Shown: one piece after another, positions 36,153 through 45,783 of the stretch
Numbering within the stretch: the first letter of the stretch is position 1
Layout: every line of letters begins with the position of its first letter
NCBI RefSeq assembly: GCF_000737245.1
Contig: NZ_JPQU01000034.1
Location: 124,001 to 188,000, forward strand
Reading direction: 5' to 3'
Origin: Pseudomonas syringae
Lineage (GTDB): Bacteria > Pseudomonadota > Gammaproteobacteria > Pseudomonadales > Pseudomonadaceae
DNA: 64,000 nucleotides
Notes under the pieces: generated by a model
What the model was told of the DNA's origin: nothing
The model's input: the letters and a program-made list of their open reading frames with translations, nothing else
Databases searched by the model: none
Position numbers and translations under genes: made by a program

Positions 36153-37127
36153 ATGCTGCAGAACATTCCCACCCACGTTATTGGCGGACCTTTAGGGGCA
36201 GGCAAGACCAGCCTCATCAAGCACCTGCTGGCTCAAAAGCCGCCGGATGAGCGCTGGGCGATCTTGATCAATGAATTTGGTCAGATTGGCCTGGATGAGG
36301 CGCTGCTGACCACCGGGGCCGATGGTATCGCACTTGGCGAAGTGGCTGGCGGTTGCCTGTGTTGCGTCAATGGCGCGCCGTTTCAGATCGGCTTGGGGCG
36401 GCTGTTGCGCAAGGCCAGACCGCATCGATTGTTGATCGAACCGTCGGGGCTTGGGCATCCCGCGCAACTGATCGAGCAACTGAACCAGGCGCCGTGGCTG
36501 GGCGTGCTGAGCGTGCAGCCCAGTGTCATGGTGCTGGACGCTACAGCGCTTGCGGCGGGCCGGCCGTTACCGCTCAGCCAGCAATTGGCTCTGGCTCAGG
36601 CCGGGTTGCTGGTGCTGAACAAATCCGCACATCTGGACGCAGACCAACGTCAGCAGATTGCCAAAGGCTTGCCCGCCGACAAGCCGCTGTTCTGGACCGA
36701 TCAAGGCGCGCTGCCCTTGGCTGATCTGCCTGGGATTGGGGGGCGCGCGGTGTTTAGTGAGTCGGCTGTGGATAAGTTGTCCCTACCCAAGAGCCTCGGG
36801 AGTATCCCGGCTGTCTGGACCGATCCCCGTCAGCCCATTTGCCTGAGCCAGTCGCAACAAGAGGGCTGGAGCACCGGCTGGCGCTGGCACCCCAGTCAGC
36901 GTTTTTCACTGGAGCGCATTGAGCACTGGCTACAAGGCATGGACTGGCAACGCGCCAAGCTGGTTATCCACAGCGAAAATGGTTGGGTTTCGGGTAATGC
37001 GCTGGAAGGGGCTGCGTTGAATTGGCAAGCCAGCGAATGGCGCAAGGATTCGCGGCTGGAGTTGATCTTTACCGAGCCACAGGATGAAGCTCGATTACAG
37101 GCAGAACTGGTGGCCTGCGTGCTCTAG
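36153..37127 (+). CDS. Second COG0523/CobW GTPase
   Basis: 324 residues. Walker A GGPLGAGKTS (11-20), the metal-binding GCLCC (67-71), EPSGLGHP (switch) and LNKSAHLD (NKxD variant, ending S-A) are present. The C-terminal CobW domain (WSTGWRWHPSQRFSLERIEHWL) is shorter than in the first copy. G3E GTPases deliver zinc or other metals to target enzymes. Probably part of the zinc-starvation group with zigA and the DUF1826 gene 500 bases upstream, but no second Zur palindrome was seen before it. Confidence 0.88.
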   Translation: MLQNIPTHVIGGPLGAGKTSLIKHLLAQKPPDERWAILINEFGQIGLDEALLTTGADGIALGEVAGGCLCCVNGAPFQIGLGRLLRKARPHRLLIEPSGLGHPAQLIEQLNQAPWLGVLSVQPSVMVLDATALAAGRPLPLSQQLALAQAGLLVLNKSAHLDADQRQQIAKGLPADKPLFWTDQGALPLADLPGIGGRAVFSESAVDKLSLPKSLGSIPAVWTDPRQPICLSQSQQEGWSTGWRWHPSQRFSLERIEHWLQGMDWQRAKLVIHSENGWVSGNALEGAALNWQASEWRKDSRLELIFTEPQDEARLQAELVACVL

Positions 37128-37140
37128 ATCACTGCGATCA

Positions 37141-37227
37141 GTAGGAGCGCGCTTGCCCGCCATTGCGTTCGATCAGACTATCATTTTTCAACTGACCCAC
37201 CGCTATCGCGGGCAAGCGCGCTCCTAC
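37141..37227. repeat. REP doublet (GTAGGAGCGCGCTTGCCCGC type)
   Basis: Inverted arms 13 bases after the second COG0523 gene, before the convergent DUF3301 gene. Confidence 0.9.
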
Positions 37228-37259
37228 AGGGACCGTGTACAGGTCGTGACACCGCGTTG

Positions 37260-37670
37260 CTACTGCTTCCACTTGTTATGTTCCTGCCGCCACTCGCTCA
37301 GCTGGATAATTTCTGCAGTGGGCGGCGGGGTTTTGATTTCGAACGGGTAGGGCGCCAATTCGATCTGGGCGCTGTGGGCACCGAACATCGTGATCGTGCC
37401 GGGATGACGCTGCTCGCCGGTTACGGTGAACTCGAAGTTATAGACCCGGGCAAGGCGTTTACGACCTTCAGAGTCCCGCGCGAAGGTGAGCTTGCGCAGG
37501 GCGACGTTGCCGTCGAGCAATTCAAGATCCAGGCGAGCGCAATGCTGCTTGACCCGCTCCAGCGCACGCTCGCGCAGCCCATGGGAGTGCCACCACCATG
37601 CGCCGCCGGTGGCGAACAGCATCAATACAAACATGTTTCCCAGGGTCAGCATGAGCAGGTACTCCAACAA
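37260..37670 (-). CDS. DUF3301 membrane-anchored protein
   Basis: 136 residues. One N-terminal membrane helix (MLTLGNMFVLMLFATGGAWWW) is followed by the conserved DUF3301 opening HGLRERALERVKQHCARLDLELLDGNVALR and a beta-rich domain (RVYNFEFTVTGEQRHPGTITMFG). Role unknown. The start at 37670 gives MLEYLLMLTLG; ATG at 37652 is an equally plausible start. Confidence 0.85.
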   Translation of the reverse strand: MLEYLLMLTLGNMFVLMLFATGGAWWWHSHGLRERALERVKQHCARLDLELLDGNVALRKLTFARDSEGRKRLARVYNFEFTVTGEQRHPGTITMFGAHSAQIELAPYPFEIKTPPPTAEIIQLSEWRQEHNKWKQ

Positions 37671-37765
37671 AGTGCCACCAGCTTAACTGTCTCCGAGGAT
37701 TTCCAGCCATACTGCGCGACTTAAATTTCTCACTACTGCATTTGCATCGTGTTCAGGGCCCCTAG

Positions 37766-38632
37766 ATGAAACGCACACCCCATTTGCTCGCCATTCAGTC
37801 CCATGTGGTTTTCGGCCATGCGGGCAACAGCGCCGCCGTGTTCCCCATGCAGCGAGTCGGGGTCAACGTCTGGCCGCTCAATACCGTGCAGTTCTCCAAT
37901 CACACTCAATATCGGCAGTGGGCGGGGGATGTTTTGCCTCCCCAGCAGATTCCCGCGCTGATCGACGGCATTGCCGCCATTGGCGAGCTGGGCAACTGCG
38001 ACGCTGTGTTGTCCGGCTATCTGGGCAGTGCCGCTCAGGGGCGGGCGATTCTCGAGGGTGTGGCCCGTATCAAGTTGGCCAATCCTAATGCGCTGTACCT
38101 GTGTGATCCGGTCATGGGCCATCCTGAGAAAGGCTGCATCGTACCGGCAGAGGTCAGCGATTTTCTCCTTGAAGAAGCCGCGGCCGTGGCTGACTTCATG
38201 TGCCCTAATCAATTGGAGCTAGACAGTTTTTCCGGGCGCAAGCCTGATTCGCTGACTGATTGTGTGGCGATGGCTCGTAGCCTGTTGGCGCGCGGGCCGA
38301 AAGCTATCGTCGTCAAACATCTGGATTACCCCGGTAAGGCTGCTGACGGCTTCGAAATGTTACTGGTGACTGCCGATGCCAGTTGGCACCTGCGTCGCCC
38401 GCTACTGGCCTTTCCGCGCCAGCCAGTGGGTGTTGGCGACCTGACGTCCGGGCTGTTCCTGGCTCGGGTACTGCTGGGGGATGATTGGGTGGCTGCGTTC
38501 GAGTTTGCCGCCGCGGCTGTTCACGAAGTGCTGCTGGAAACCCAGGCCTGCGGCAGTTACGAACTGGAACTGGTCCGCGCCCAGGACCGCACCGCGCACC
38601 CTCGGGTGAGGTTTGAAGCGGTGCGGTTGTAA
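37766..38632 (+). CDS. pdxY: Pyridoxal kinase PdxY
   Basis: 288 residues, ribokinase fold. [27 protein letters not shown] is the family N-terminus, and [18 protein letters not shown] holds the anion hole and catalytic Asp (GDLTSG), where PdxK would have GTGD. It phosphorylates pyridoxal to PLP in the salvage route. It is separated from the divergent DUF3301 gene by 95 bases. Confidence 0.94.
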   Translation: MKRTPHLLAIQSHVVFGHAGNSAAVFPMQRVGVNVWPLNTVQFSNHTQYRQWAGDVLPPQQIPALIDGIAAIGELGNCDAVLSGYLGSAAQGRAILEGVARIKLANPNALYLCDPVMGHPEKGCIVPAEVSDFLLEEAAAVADFMCPNQLELDSFSGRKPDSLTDCVAMARSLLARGPKAIVVKHLDYPGKAADGFEMLLVTADASWHLRRPLLAFPRQPVGVGDLTSGLFLARVLLGDDWVAAFEFAAAAVHEVLLETQACGSYELELVRAQDRTAHPRVRFEAVRL

Positions 38633-38656
38633 ACCTCTCCCTCACGCATGCCATTT

Positions 38657-38743
38657 GTGGGAGCAAGCTTGCTTGCGAAGGTGGTTATTCAGGCACCCGT
38701 CATGTGGATGCACTGGCCCTTTCGCGAGCAAGCTCGCTCCCAC
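38657..38743. repeat. REP doublet (GTGGGAGCAAGCTTGC type)
   Basis: Inverted arms in the gap between the convergent pdxY and thioesterase genes. Confidence 0.9.
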
Positions 38744-38765
38744 AGGTCTGCATTACGCCAGATAC

Positions 38766-39251
38766 TTATAACGTCTCGTCTTTGATTTCCTGATAGCGCT
38801 TTTCCAGTTCCTGACGGATCTGTCGGCGTTGTTGGGCCTGAATGTAGCGGCGTTTGCCGTCCAGGCTTTCGGGCACCAGCGGTGGAACGCTGGCCGGTTT
38901 GCGTTGATCGTCCACAGCCACCATGGTGAAGAAGCAGCTGTTGGTGTGGCGTACCGAGCGCTCGCGGATGTTTTCCGTGACCACCTTGATGCCGACTTCC
39001 ATGGACGTGTTGCCCGTGTAATTCACCGAGGCAAGGAAGGTCACCAGCTCACCCACATGGATGGGCTCGCGGAAAATCACCTGATCAACCGACAGTGTCA
39101 CCACATAACGCCCCGCGTAACGGCTGGCGCAGGCGTAAGCGACTTCATCGAGATACTTCAACAGGGTGCCACCGTGCACGTTGCCAGAGAAGTTGGCCAT
39201 GTCCGGTGTCATCAATACAGTCATCGACAGCTGGGCGTTTCCGGGTTCCAT
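38766..39251 (-). CDS. Hot-dog acyl-CoA thioesterase
   Basis: 161 residues of the YciA/BFIT-type family. MTPDMANFSGNVHGGTLLKYLDEVAYACASRYAG holds the catalytic Asn/Asp pattern. It hydrolyses acyl-CoA esters in the cytoplasm; chain-length preference cannot be read from sequence. The basic, Arg-rich C-terminus (KRRYIQAQQRRQIRQELEKRYQE) is longer than in the shortest family members. Confidence 0.9.
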   Translation of the reverse strand: MEPGNAQLSMTVLMTPDMANFSGNVHGGTLLKYLDEVAYACASRYAGRYVVTLSVDQVIFREPIHVGELVTFLASVNYTGNTSMEVGIKVVTENIRERSVRHTNSCFFTMVAVDDQRKPASVPPLVPESLDGKRRYIQAQQRRQIRQELEKRYQEIKDETL

Positions 39252-39555
39252 AGCGTTCTCACGATCAAGGCGGTTCGGGTCAGAAATTGCACCTTATGGC
39301 GGTGCTCATCGATTCAAGCTTTGCATGAACAGTTATCGGGACGCTTATCAGCCGCGGCCCGTCACGCTTGGGTCCATCTGTTTCCATATATTGCACCGGC
39401 TTTACCGAGGAATGTGCGGTGTTAACCTGCAAAAGCCCGTGGAACGGGTAATTTCTTACAAATTAATCAGAATTTTTGCAGTGCAGTAGCTGAATTGCCC
39501 GTCGTCTTTGCGGCAATTCGGCTACCTGCGATGCGTTTCATAAGGAGCCGGACCC
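39252..39555. other. Divergent promoter region with leader hairpin
   Basis: About 300 bases between the thioesterase and the antiporter genes. A 13-bp near-perfect inverted repeat (TAGCTGAATTGCC at 39487-39499, with its complement bearing one mismatch at 39512-39524) lies 31 bases before the antiporter ATG. Otherwise nothing recognisable. Confidence 0.6.
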
Positions 39556-41319
39556 ATGCATGCCATCAGCTTTATTCAGGATTTGGCGGTGATCATGCTG
39601 GTGGCTGGTGTCGTCACTATCCTGTTCCATCGGCTCAAACAGCCGGTGGTGCTCGGCTATGTCGTTGCCGGTTTCATCATCGGGCCGCATACCCCGCCTT
39701 TCGGCCTGATCCACGACGAAGACACCATCAAGACCCTGGCTGAACTGGGGGTGATCTTCCTGATGTTCTGCCTCGGGCTGGAATTCAGCCTGCGCAAGTT
39801 GTTCAAGGTGGGCGCGACGGCTTTCATTGCCGCGTTTCTGGAAATCACCCTGATGATCTGGATTGGCTACGAAATCGGCCAGTTCTTTGGCTGGAGCACC
39901 ATGGACTCGCTGTTCCTTGGGGCAATCCTGGCAATTTCCTCGACGACCATCATCGTCAAGGCGCTCAACGATTTGAAAATGAAGAATCAGCCCTTTGCGC
40001 AACTGATATTCGGTGTGCTGATCGTCGAAGACATCCTGGGCATCGGCATCATTGCGCTACTGTCGGGGATTGCAGTGAGCGGCTCGGTCAGCTCAGGTGA
40101 AGTGTTCTCCACGGTGGGCAAGCTGTCGCTGTTCATGATCGTTGCACTGGTGATCGGCATCTTGCTGGTGCCGCGCTTGCTGGCCTATGTGGCGAAATTC
40201 GAAAGCAACGAGATGCTGCTGATCACCGTACTCGGCCTGTGCTTCGGTTTCTGCCTGCTGGTGGTCAAGCTGGAATACAGCATGGTGCTCGGCGCGTTCC
40301 TGATTGGCGCAATCATGGCTGAATCCCGCCAGTTACTGAAAATCGAGCGCCTCATCGAACCCATCCGCGACATGTTCAGCGCGATCTTTTTTGTCGCCAT
40401 CGGCTTGATGATAGACCCGGCGATCCTGCTTCAGTACGCGTGGCCCATTGCCGTTATTACGGTGGCAGTGGTCCTGGGAAAGATGCTTTCCTGCGGGTTG
40501 GGGGCGTTTCTCGCCGGTAACGACGGCAAAACCTCACTTAGGGTGGGCATGGGGCTGTCACAGATTGGCGAATTTTCCTTCATCATCGCGGCATTGGGGA
40601 TGACGTTGCAGGTCACCAGCGACTTTCTGTACCCGGTGGCGGTTGCCGTATCCGCCATCACCACGTTGCTGACTCCTTACCTTATTCGGGGCGCAGACCC
40701 GTTGTCTCATCATCTGGCGCGCATCATGCCCGAACGCATGTCCCGGGTTTTCGGCATGTATGGCGAGTGGCTGCGCAGCATCCAGCCGCAAGGCGAGGGT
40801 GCGCTTCTGGCTTCGATGATTCGGCGGATTCTGTTGCAGGTCGGGGTCAATCTGGCGCTGGTGATCGCGATTTTCTTCTGCGGCGGCTATTTCGCCGAGC
40901 GCATCGGCATCTATATCAGCGACTGGATCGGCGACGTGGGTCAGCAGAAAGCCTGGATCTGTGGCGCAGCGCTGTTGTTGTCGCTGCCTTTCCTGATTGC
41001 CGCGTATCGCAAGCTCAAGGCGCTGTCGATGTTGCTGGCGGAAATGGGCGTCAAACCCGAGATGGCGGGGCGGCATACGGCGCGGGTGCGCAAGGTGATC
41101 GCCGAGGTGATCCCTTTGTTGTCGCTATTGGTGATTTTCGTACTGCTGGCGGCTTTGTCCGCGAGCATTCTGCCGACCAATGAGCTGCTGATTTTGATCG
41201 TGGTGATTGCGGCGATCGTCGCTGCGGTGGCGTGGCGCTGGTTCATTCGGGTGCATACGCGCATGCAGATCGCGTTGCTGGATACGTTGGGCAATCATCA
41301 GGAGCCGAATGAGCATTGA
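39556..41319 (+). CDS. CPA2-family cation:proton antiporter (K+/H+)
   Basis: 587 residues, start with AAGGAG upstream. The first ~390 residues are the Na_H_Exchanger fold with about 12 helices (AVIMLVAGVVTILFHRLKQPVVLGYVVAGFIIGP; LLVVKLEYSMVLGAFLIGAIMAES). A further ~180 residues carry four helices instead of the TrkA-N/RCK domain of KefB/KefC. It probably exchanges K+ or Na+ for protons in the inner membrane. It lacks a nucleotide-binding regulatory domain, so control must differ from KefC. Confidence 0.88.
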   Translation: MHAISFIQDLAVIMLVAGVVTILFHRLKQPVVLGYVVAGFIIGPHTPPFGLIHDEDTIKTLAELGVIFLMFCLGLEFSLRKLFKVGATAFIAAFLEITLMIWIGYEIGQFFGWSTMDSLFLGAILAISSTTIIVKALNDLKMKNQPFAQLIFGVLIVEDILGIGIIALLSGIAVSGSVSSGEVFSTVGKLSLFMIVALVIGILLVPRLLAYVAKFESNEMLLITVLGLCFGFCLLVVKLEYSMVLGAFLIGAIMAESRQLLKIERLIEPIRDMFSAIFFVAIGLMIDPAILLQYAWPIAVITVAVVLGKMLSCGLGAFLAGNDGKTSLRVGMGLSQIGEFSFIIAALGMTLQVTSDFLYPVAVAVSAITTLLTPYLIRGADPLSHHLARIMPERMSRVFGMYGEWLRSIQPQGEGALLASMIRRILLQVGVNLALVIAIFFCGGYFAERIGIYISDWIGDVGQQKAWICGAALLLSLPFLIAAYRKLKALSMLLAEMGVKPEMAGRHTARVRKVIAEVIPLLSLLVIFVLLAALSASILPTNELLILIVVIAAIVAAVAWRWFIRVHTRMQIALLDTLGNHQEPNEH

Positions 41320-41335
41320 GCGGCGATAGACCCCT

Positions 41336-41422
41336 GTGGGGGCGGTGCTTGCCCGCGATAAGGTCACTGCGATCCTAAGTGAAACCGCGTCCAGCCTTAT
41401 CGCGGGCAAGCACCGCTCCCAC
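41336..41422. repeat. REP doublet (GTGGGGGCGGTGCTTGCCCGCG type)
   Basis: Inverted arms 16 bases after the antiporter stop, before the convergent SMI1/KNR4 gene. Confidence 0.9.
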
Positions 41423-41455
41423 AGGTATCGGTGCTTTAGGGGATGCGTCAGAAAC

Positions 41456-41863
41456 TCAGCTTTCCAGCCAAACGTCCCGCGCCCAGTGCCACACCGATTC
41501 CCAGTTTTCTTCGGTAACCAGTTCTTCCTCGCCGGACCACAGCACCACGGTGCCGTCTTCTTCGACGCAGTAGTAGTCTTCGCCGTCCTGACAAATCGGG
41601 ATCAGCTCACGGGGTACGCCTACGTCCCAAGCGTTGGCAGCAACGTCTGGCAGGTAGGTGTGCGACTGTGGGTCGGTAATGGTCACCGGCTCCAGGCTGC
41701 CGTAAACCACGTCGCTTACCGTCAGCAGGAATTCCTTGAAGACGAAGGGAATGTTGATAAACAGCTGTTCTTCGACCTCGACGAGTTGATCCTCGTCGGG
41801 CAGTTCAAGCGGAACCGGAACAGGTTCATTCGCTTCGCGTAATTGTTCAATGACTTCTTCCAC
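41456..41863 (-). CDS. SMI1/KNR4 family protein
   Basis: 135 very acidic residues. The SMI1/KNR4 fold is indicated by VPVPLELPDEDQLVEVEEQLFINIPFVFKEFLLTVSD, a fairly constant family opening, and YYCVEEDGTVVLW. In other bacteria many members are immunity proteins against nuclease toxins. Here no toxin gene is adjacent, and the protein is conserved near uvrD as I recall it, so an intracellular housekeeping role is more likely. Confidence 0.85.
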   Translation of the reverse strand: MEEVIEQLREANEPVPVPLELPDEDQLVEVEEQLFINIPFVFKEFLLTVSDVVYGSLEPVTITDPQSHTYLPDVAANAWDVGVPRELIPICQDGEDYYCVEEDGTVVLWSGEEELVTEENWESVWHWARDVWLES

Positions 41864-41944
41864 GGCCTGGCTCCTCTGACTTGATGGCGCGGTTTATACA
41901 GTAGCGTAAAGCCTTTCTCAAAATAACTATCCGATCGGATAAAA

Positions 41945-41973
41945 CAAAAACCCCGGACAAGTCCGGGGTTTTG
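41945..41973 (-). terminator. Terminator of the Tim44-like gene
   Basis: Stem AAACCCCGGAC / GTCCGGGGTTT with a 2-base AA loop. On the minus strand it ends in a T run. It lies 23 bases past the Tim44-like stop at 41996 and can act in both directions. Confidence 0.88.
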
Positions 41974-41995
41974 CTCAAGCATGGAGCGCTCTGGA

Positions 41996-42853
41996 TCAGC
42001 CGTTCTGGCGGATACCAGCAACCAGCCAAGGCTGATTCTCGCCCTGTGGGCGTTCCATGTTCCAGCTTTCGCTGAATACTTCACCTTGATCAAAGCGCGA
42101 AGTCTTGGATACGCCGCTGAAGGTCAGGGTCGCGATGGTTTTATCAGCGCGATCATCCAGGCCGTCCAGTTGCACGGTCAGATTGTCGATGTAAGTCGAC
42201 TGGAAGCCTTCGCCCAGATCAGCGCGTTCCTTCTTCAGGAAGGCCAGCATCTGCGGGGTCACGAACTCTTCGATCTTGTCCATCTCGTTGGCGTCCCAGT
42301 GCTGCTGCAGCGACTGGAAGTGGCTACGAGCGGCTTCGAGGAAGCGGGTTTCGTTGAACCAGGCCGGAGCGTTGATCACCGGAGCGGCGGCTGAAGCTGC
42401 GCCCATGTCGCCGAACATCGAGTTCTGTGCAGGCTGCTCGGTGTTTTCACGCTGATACGGCACCGGACCAGCAGGAGTGGCCATTTGCGGGCCTTGCTGC
42501 TTGCGACGACGGGCCGCGATGAAGCGGAAGATCAGGAAGGCAATAACCGCCATGATCAGGATGTCGAAGATCTGCATCCCCTGGAAGCCGTCGCCCATGA
42601 ACATGGAAGCGAGCAGGCCACCGGCAGCGATACCGGCCAATGGGCCGAGCCAACGAGAAGCACCGCTGGCAGCAGGGGCCGGACGGCCAGCAGCGTTAGG
42701 CGCTGCAGCAGGAGTGGACGGAGCAGTTTGGCGCGCCTGATGGCTTGGCGCGGAGCCCATGCTCTTGCCGCCACCGAAACGCGCAGCGTTGGCGTCGAGG
42801 CTCATGGTGAGCCCGATGCACAGCGCCAGAGCGATGCTAAGAAAACGTTGCAT
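41996..42853 (-). CDS. Tim44-like domain protein
   Basis: 285 residues with a signal peptide (MQRFLSIALALCIGLTMSLDANA), a low-complexity Pro/Ala/Ser linker, a membrane stretch at ~70-112 (LGPLAGIAAGGLLASMFMG; IFDILIMAVIAFLIFRFIA) and a C-terminal Tim44 domain (~165-285; FNETRFLEAARSHFQSLQQHWDANEMDKIEEFVTPQM). Mitochondrial Tim44 tethers a chaperone motor, but the bacterial role is not established. Solitary gene with its own terminator. Confidence 0.9.
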   Translation of the reverse strand: MQRFLSIALALCIGLTMSLDANAARFGGGKSMGSAPSHQARQTAPSTPAAAPNAAGRPAPAASGASRWLGPLAGIAAGGLLASMFMGDGFQGMQIFDILIMAVIAFLIFRFIAARRRKQQGPQMATPAGPVPYQRENTEQPAQNSMFGDMGAASAAAPVINAPAWFNETRFLEAARSHFQSLQQHWDANEMDKIEEFVTPQMLAFLKKERADLGEGFQSTYIDNLTVQLDGLDDRADKTIATLTFSGVSKTSRFDQGEVFSESWNMERPQGENQPWLVAGIRQNG

Positions 42854-43089
42854 AAGGGTATTCCCGTTTTATGAATTGCACGCGCGCCATATTGCATAGG
42901 GCCTATGTGTATGGCTAGCGGCCAAATGTTTCCGGCTTTTACGTAGAAGCTTGCAGAGCCTGTAAAGGTTGGTCTGTAGGGCTTCGGTAAAAGTTCTGTA
43001 GGACGGATCGTCAGGCCTGCTCATCTATATGGAGCTGACCGGCGGTGGATTCAAGCGGGAGGGCGATAGAACCTTAATCGCATAACCCT
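42854..43089. other. Intergenic, promoter region of the Tim44-like gene
   Basis: About 240 bases before the REP doublet. No reading frame or palindrome worth naming. Confidence 0.4.
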
Positions 43090-43175
43090 GTGGGAGCGAG
43101 GCTTGCCCGCGATAAGGCTGGACGCGTTCACTTTAGATCGCGTCCAGCCTTATCGCGGGCAAGCACCGCTCCCAC
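43090..43175. repeat. REP doublet (GTGGGAGCGAGGCTTGCCCGCG type)
   Basis: Inverted arms 27 bases after the uvrD stop (minus strand). Confidence 0.9.
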
Positions 43176-43201
43176 AGGTATGTCGGCCTACAGGCGGATC
43201 T

Positions 43202-45385
43202 TCAAATCGCTTCCAGCTTCGCATAGCCCATCATCAGCCACTTGCTGCCTTCGGCGAAGTTGACCTGCACCCTGGCCTGGGCGCCAGCGCCTTCGAAATT
43301 CAGGATCACACCGTCACCAAACACCGCATGCCTGACCTGTTGGCCGAGGCTGAAAGCGGTTTCCGGAATTCCCGTGCCGTTGAACAGGCTGCTGGTGCTG
43401 ACTTTCTGTGTGCCGCCAAAAGGTCGACTGACGCTGTTGGACAAGCGCACTTCCTGAATCAGCAATGGCGGGATTTCCCGTACGAAACGCGAAACCTTGT
43501 TGTAGGTCTCGCTGCCATACAGGCGACGGGTCTCGGCGTAGGTCATCACCAACTGCTGCATGGCGCGAGTGATACCCACATAGGCCAGACGCCGTTCTTC
43601 CTCAAGGCGGCCAGGCTCTTCCAGGCTCATCTTGTGCGGGAACAGGCCTTCTTCCATGCCCACCAGAAAAACGTAAGGGAATTCCAGGCCTTTGGCGCTG
43701 TGCAGGGTCATCAGCTGAATACTGTCTTCGTGCTCTTCGGCCTGAGTGTCGCCGGCTTCCAGCGAAGCGTGGCCGAGGAACGCCGCCAGTGGGGTCAGTT
43801 CCTCATCCTCTTCGCTGTTCTCGAAGTTGCGCGCAGCGCTGACCAGTTCCTCAAGGTTTTCTACCCGGGCCTGGCCTTTCTCGCCTTTCTCTTCCTTGTG
43901 ATAGTTGATCAAACCGGATTGCTCAATCACGGTCTGAGTCATCAGATGCAACGGCATCTCCATGACCTTGGCGGCTAGGTTCTCGATCAGCTCGACGAAA
44001 CCACTCAGCGCCCCGGCGGCACGACCGGTCAGGCCTTTATTGGCGATCAACTGACGCGTGGCTTCCCACATGGAGACATCAGCATGGCGGGCGTGCTGAC
44101 GTATCGCTTCGACGGTCTTTTCACCAATCCCGCGTGCAGGAACGTTGATGACCCGCTCCAGTGCCGCATCGTTGCCACGGCCTTCCAGCAGGCGCAGGTA
44201 AGCCATGGCGTTTTTGATTTCAGCACGTTCGAAGAAGCGCTGACCGCCATAAATGCGATACGGAATGCGCTCGCGCAGCAAGGCTTCTTCAAGAACACGG
44301 GATTGGGCGTTGGAGCGATAGAGAATGGCAATTTCACTACGCGCCAGGCCGGTCTTGAGCGCGCTCTCGATGGTTTCTACCACGTAGCGAGCTTCATCGT
44401 GCTCGTTGAAGGCTGCGTAGAGATTGATCAGTTCGCCGTCGCCAACATCTGTCCATAGCTCTTTGCCCATGCGGCCGCTGTTATTGATGATCAGCCCGTT
44501 GGCCGCCTTGAGGATGCTGGCGGTGGAACGGTAGTTCTGTTCCAGGCGAATAACTTCGGTGTCCGGGAAGTCAGACGAATACTGATGGATGTTTTCGATT
44601 TTCGCGCCACGCCAGCCGTAAATCGACTGATCGTCGTCGCCTACCACCATCAGGCTGTCACCGCCCTGAGCCAGCAGGCGCAACCAGGCGTACTGCACGG
44701 CGTTGGTGTCCTGGAATTCGTCCACCAGGACGTGGCGGAAACGCCGTTGATAGTGGGCGAGCAGGCCAGGGTTATCACGCCACAGGTCCAGGGCCCGCAG
44801 CAGCAGCTCGGAGAAGTCGATGACGCCGGCGCGCTGGCAGGCGACTTCGTAAGCTTCGTAAATGGATTTCATGGTGGTCAGGAACAGATCACCGCTGGCC
44901 TGAATATGTTTCGGCCGCAGCCCTTCGTCTTTCTGGCCATTGACGAACCACTGGGCCTGCTTGACCGGCCAGCGCTGCTCATCCAGACCCAACTCGCGGA
45001 TCACTCGTTTGACCAGCCGTGCCTGATCGTCGCTGTCCAGGATCTGGAACGTCTGCGCCAGACCGGCTTCCTGCCAGTGCGCCCGCAACAGGCGGTGCGC
45101 CAGGCCGTGGAAAGTGCCAACCCACATGCCGGCCGGGTTGATACCCATCAGCTGTTCGATCCGGTGGCGCATTTCTGCCGCCGCCTTGTTGGTGAACGTC
45201 ACCGACAGGATCGAATGGGGCGAGGCTTGCTCGACCTGGATCAACCAGGCGATGCGATGCACCAGCACACGGGTTTTGCCGGAACCAGCGCCGGCCAGGA
45301 CCAACTGACGACCCACGGAGGCAGCTACGGCCTGACGTTGGGCATCGTTGAGGGAATTAAGCAGAAGGGAGAGATCATCGCGCAT
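43202..45385 (-). CDS. uvrD: DNA helicase II (UvrD)
   Basis: 727 residues, normal length. Superfamily 1A motifs in order: Q-motif (LNDAQRQAV), Walker A AGAGSGKT (31-38), VTFTNKAAAEM, VGTFHGLAHRLLR, LVDEFQDTN, GDDDQSIYGWRGA, LEQNYRS, TLHSAKGLEF and VGITRAMQQL. It unwinds DNA 3'-5' in mismatch and nucleotide-excision repair. C-terminal Tudor-like tail (LGQQVRHAVFGDGVILNFEG) is present, so it is full length. Confidence 0.96.
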   Translation of the reverse strand: MRDDLSLLLNSLNDAQRQAVAASVGRQLVLAGAGSGKTRVLVHRIAWLIQVEQASPHSILSVTFTNKAAAEMRHRIEQLMGINPAGMWVGTFHGLAHRLLRAHWQEAGLAQTFQILDSDDQARLVKRVIRELGLDEQRWPVKQAQWFVNGQKDEGLRPKHIQASGDLFLTTMKSIYEAYEVACQRAGVIDFSELLLRALDLWRDNPGLLAHYQRRFRHVLVDEFQDTNAVQYAWLRLLAQGGDSLMVVGDDDQSIYGWRGAKIENIHQYSSDFPDTEVIRLEQNYRSTASILKAANGLIINNSGRMGKELWTDVGDGELINLYAAFNEHDEARYVVETIESALKTGLARSEIAILYRSNAQSRVLEEALLRERIPYRIYGGQRFFERAEIKNAMAYLRLLEGRGNDAALERVINVPARGIGEKTVEAIRQHARHADVSMWEATRQLIANKGLTGRAAGALSGFVELIENLAAKVMEMPLHLMTQTVIEQSGLINYHKEEKGEKGQARVENLEELVSAARNFENSEEDEELTPLAAFLGHASLEAGDTQAEEHEDSIQLMTLHSAKGLEFPYVFLVGMEEGLFPHKMSLEEPGRLEEERRLAYVGITRAMQQLVMTYAETRRLYGSETYNKVSRFVREIPPLLIQEVRLSNSVSRPFGGTQKVSTSSLFNGTGIPETAFSLGQQVRHAVFGDGVILNFEGAGAQARVQVNFAEGSKWLMMGYAKLEAI

Positions 45386-45783
45386 CGACGCATTCTAGGG
45401 TGCCGAGCGTAACCGGGCAAACCATGCTTTGTTCGGCGCGACAAAAGTGACCTGCGGTGGCTTATCTGGATAAACCAGTTTGAGGGGCCGCTGTCTGACA
45501 CTCAGAGGAGTTGCGGTCTATCGTGGGAGCGAATTCATTCGCGAAGGGGTCAGTCAATCCAGTGCAGTTTCGATGATTGGGATATTGCCTTCGCGAATGA
45601 ATTCGCTCCCACAGGTTCTGAGTCCGTCAAACCTATTGGGGGTTCAGCGAAGGCCTCCCGGCAAACCGAGATCCCCAACGGACGCAAACAGGTGGATTTA
45701 ATGACGCCAGACAGTTTGGTCTCCCGCACGGCTTGTGTATGCTCCGATGCACGCTCAGAGCCTCATTATTATAAGAATCCGCC
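45386..45783. other. Intergenic between uvrD and the GGDEF/EAL gene, with a REP doublet
   Basis: Divergent promoter region of ~400 bases. It contains the REP doublet at 45523-45612 and no supported gene. Confidence 0.5.
45523..45612. repeat. REP doublet (GTGGGAGCGAATTCATTCGCG type)
   Basis: Perfect inverted arms GTGGGAGCGAATTCATTCGCGAA. Same variant as 59720-59809. Unusually, it lies upstream of both flanking genes. Confidence 0.92.
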
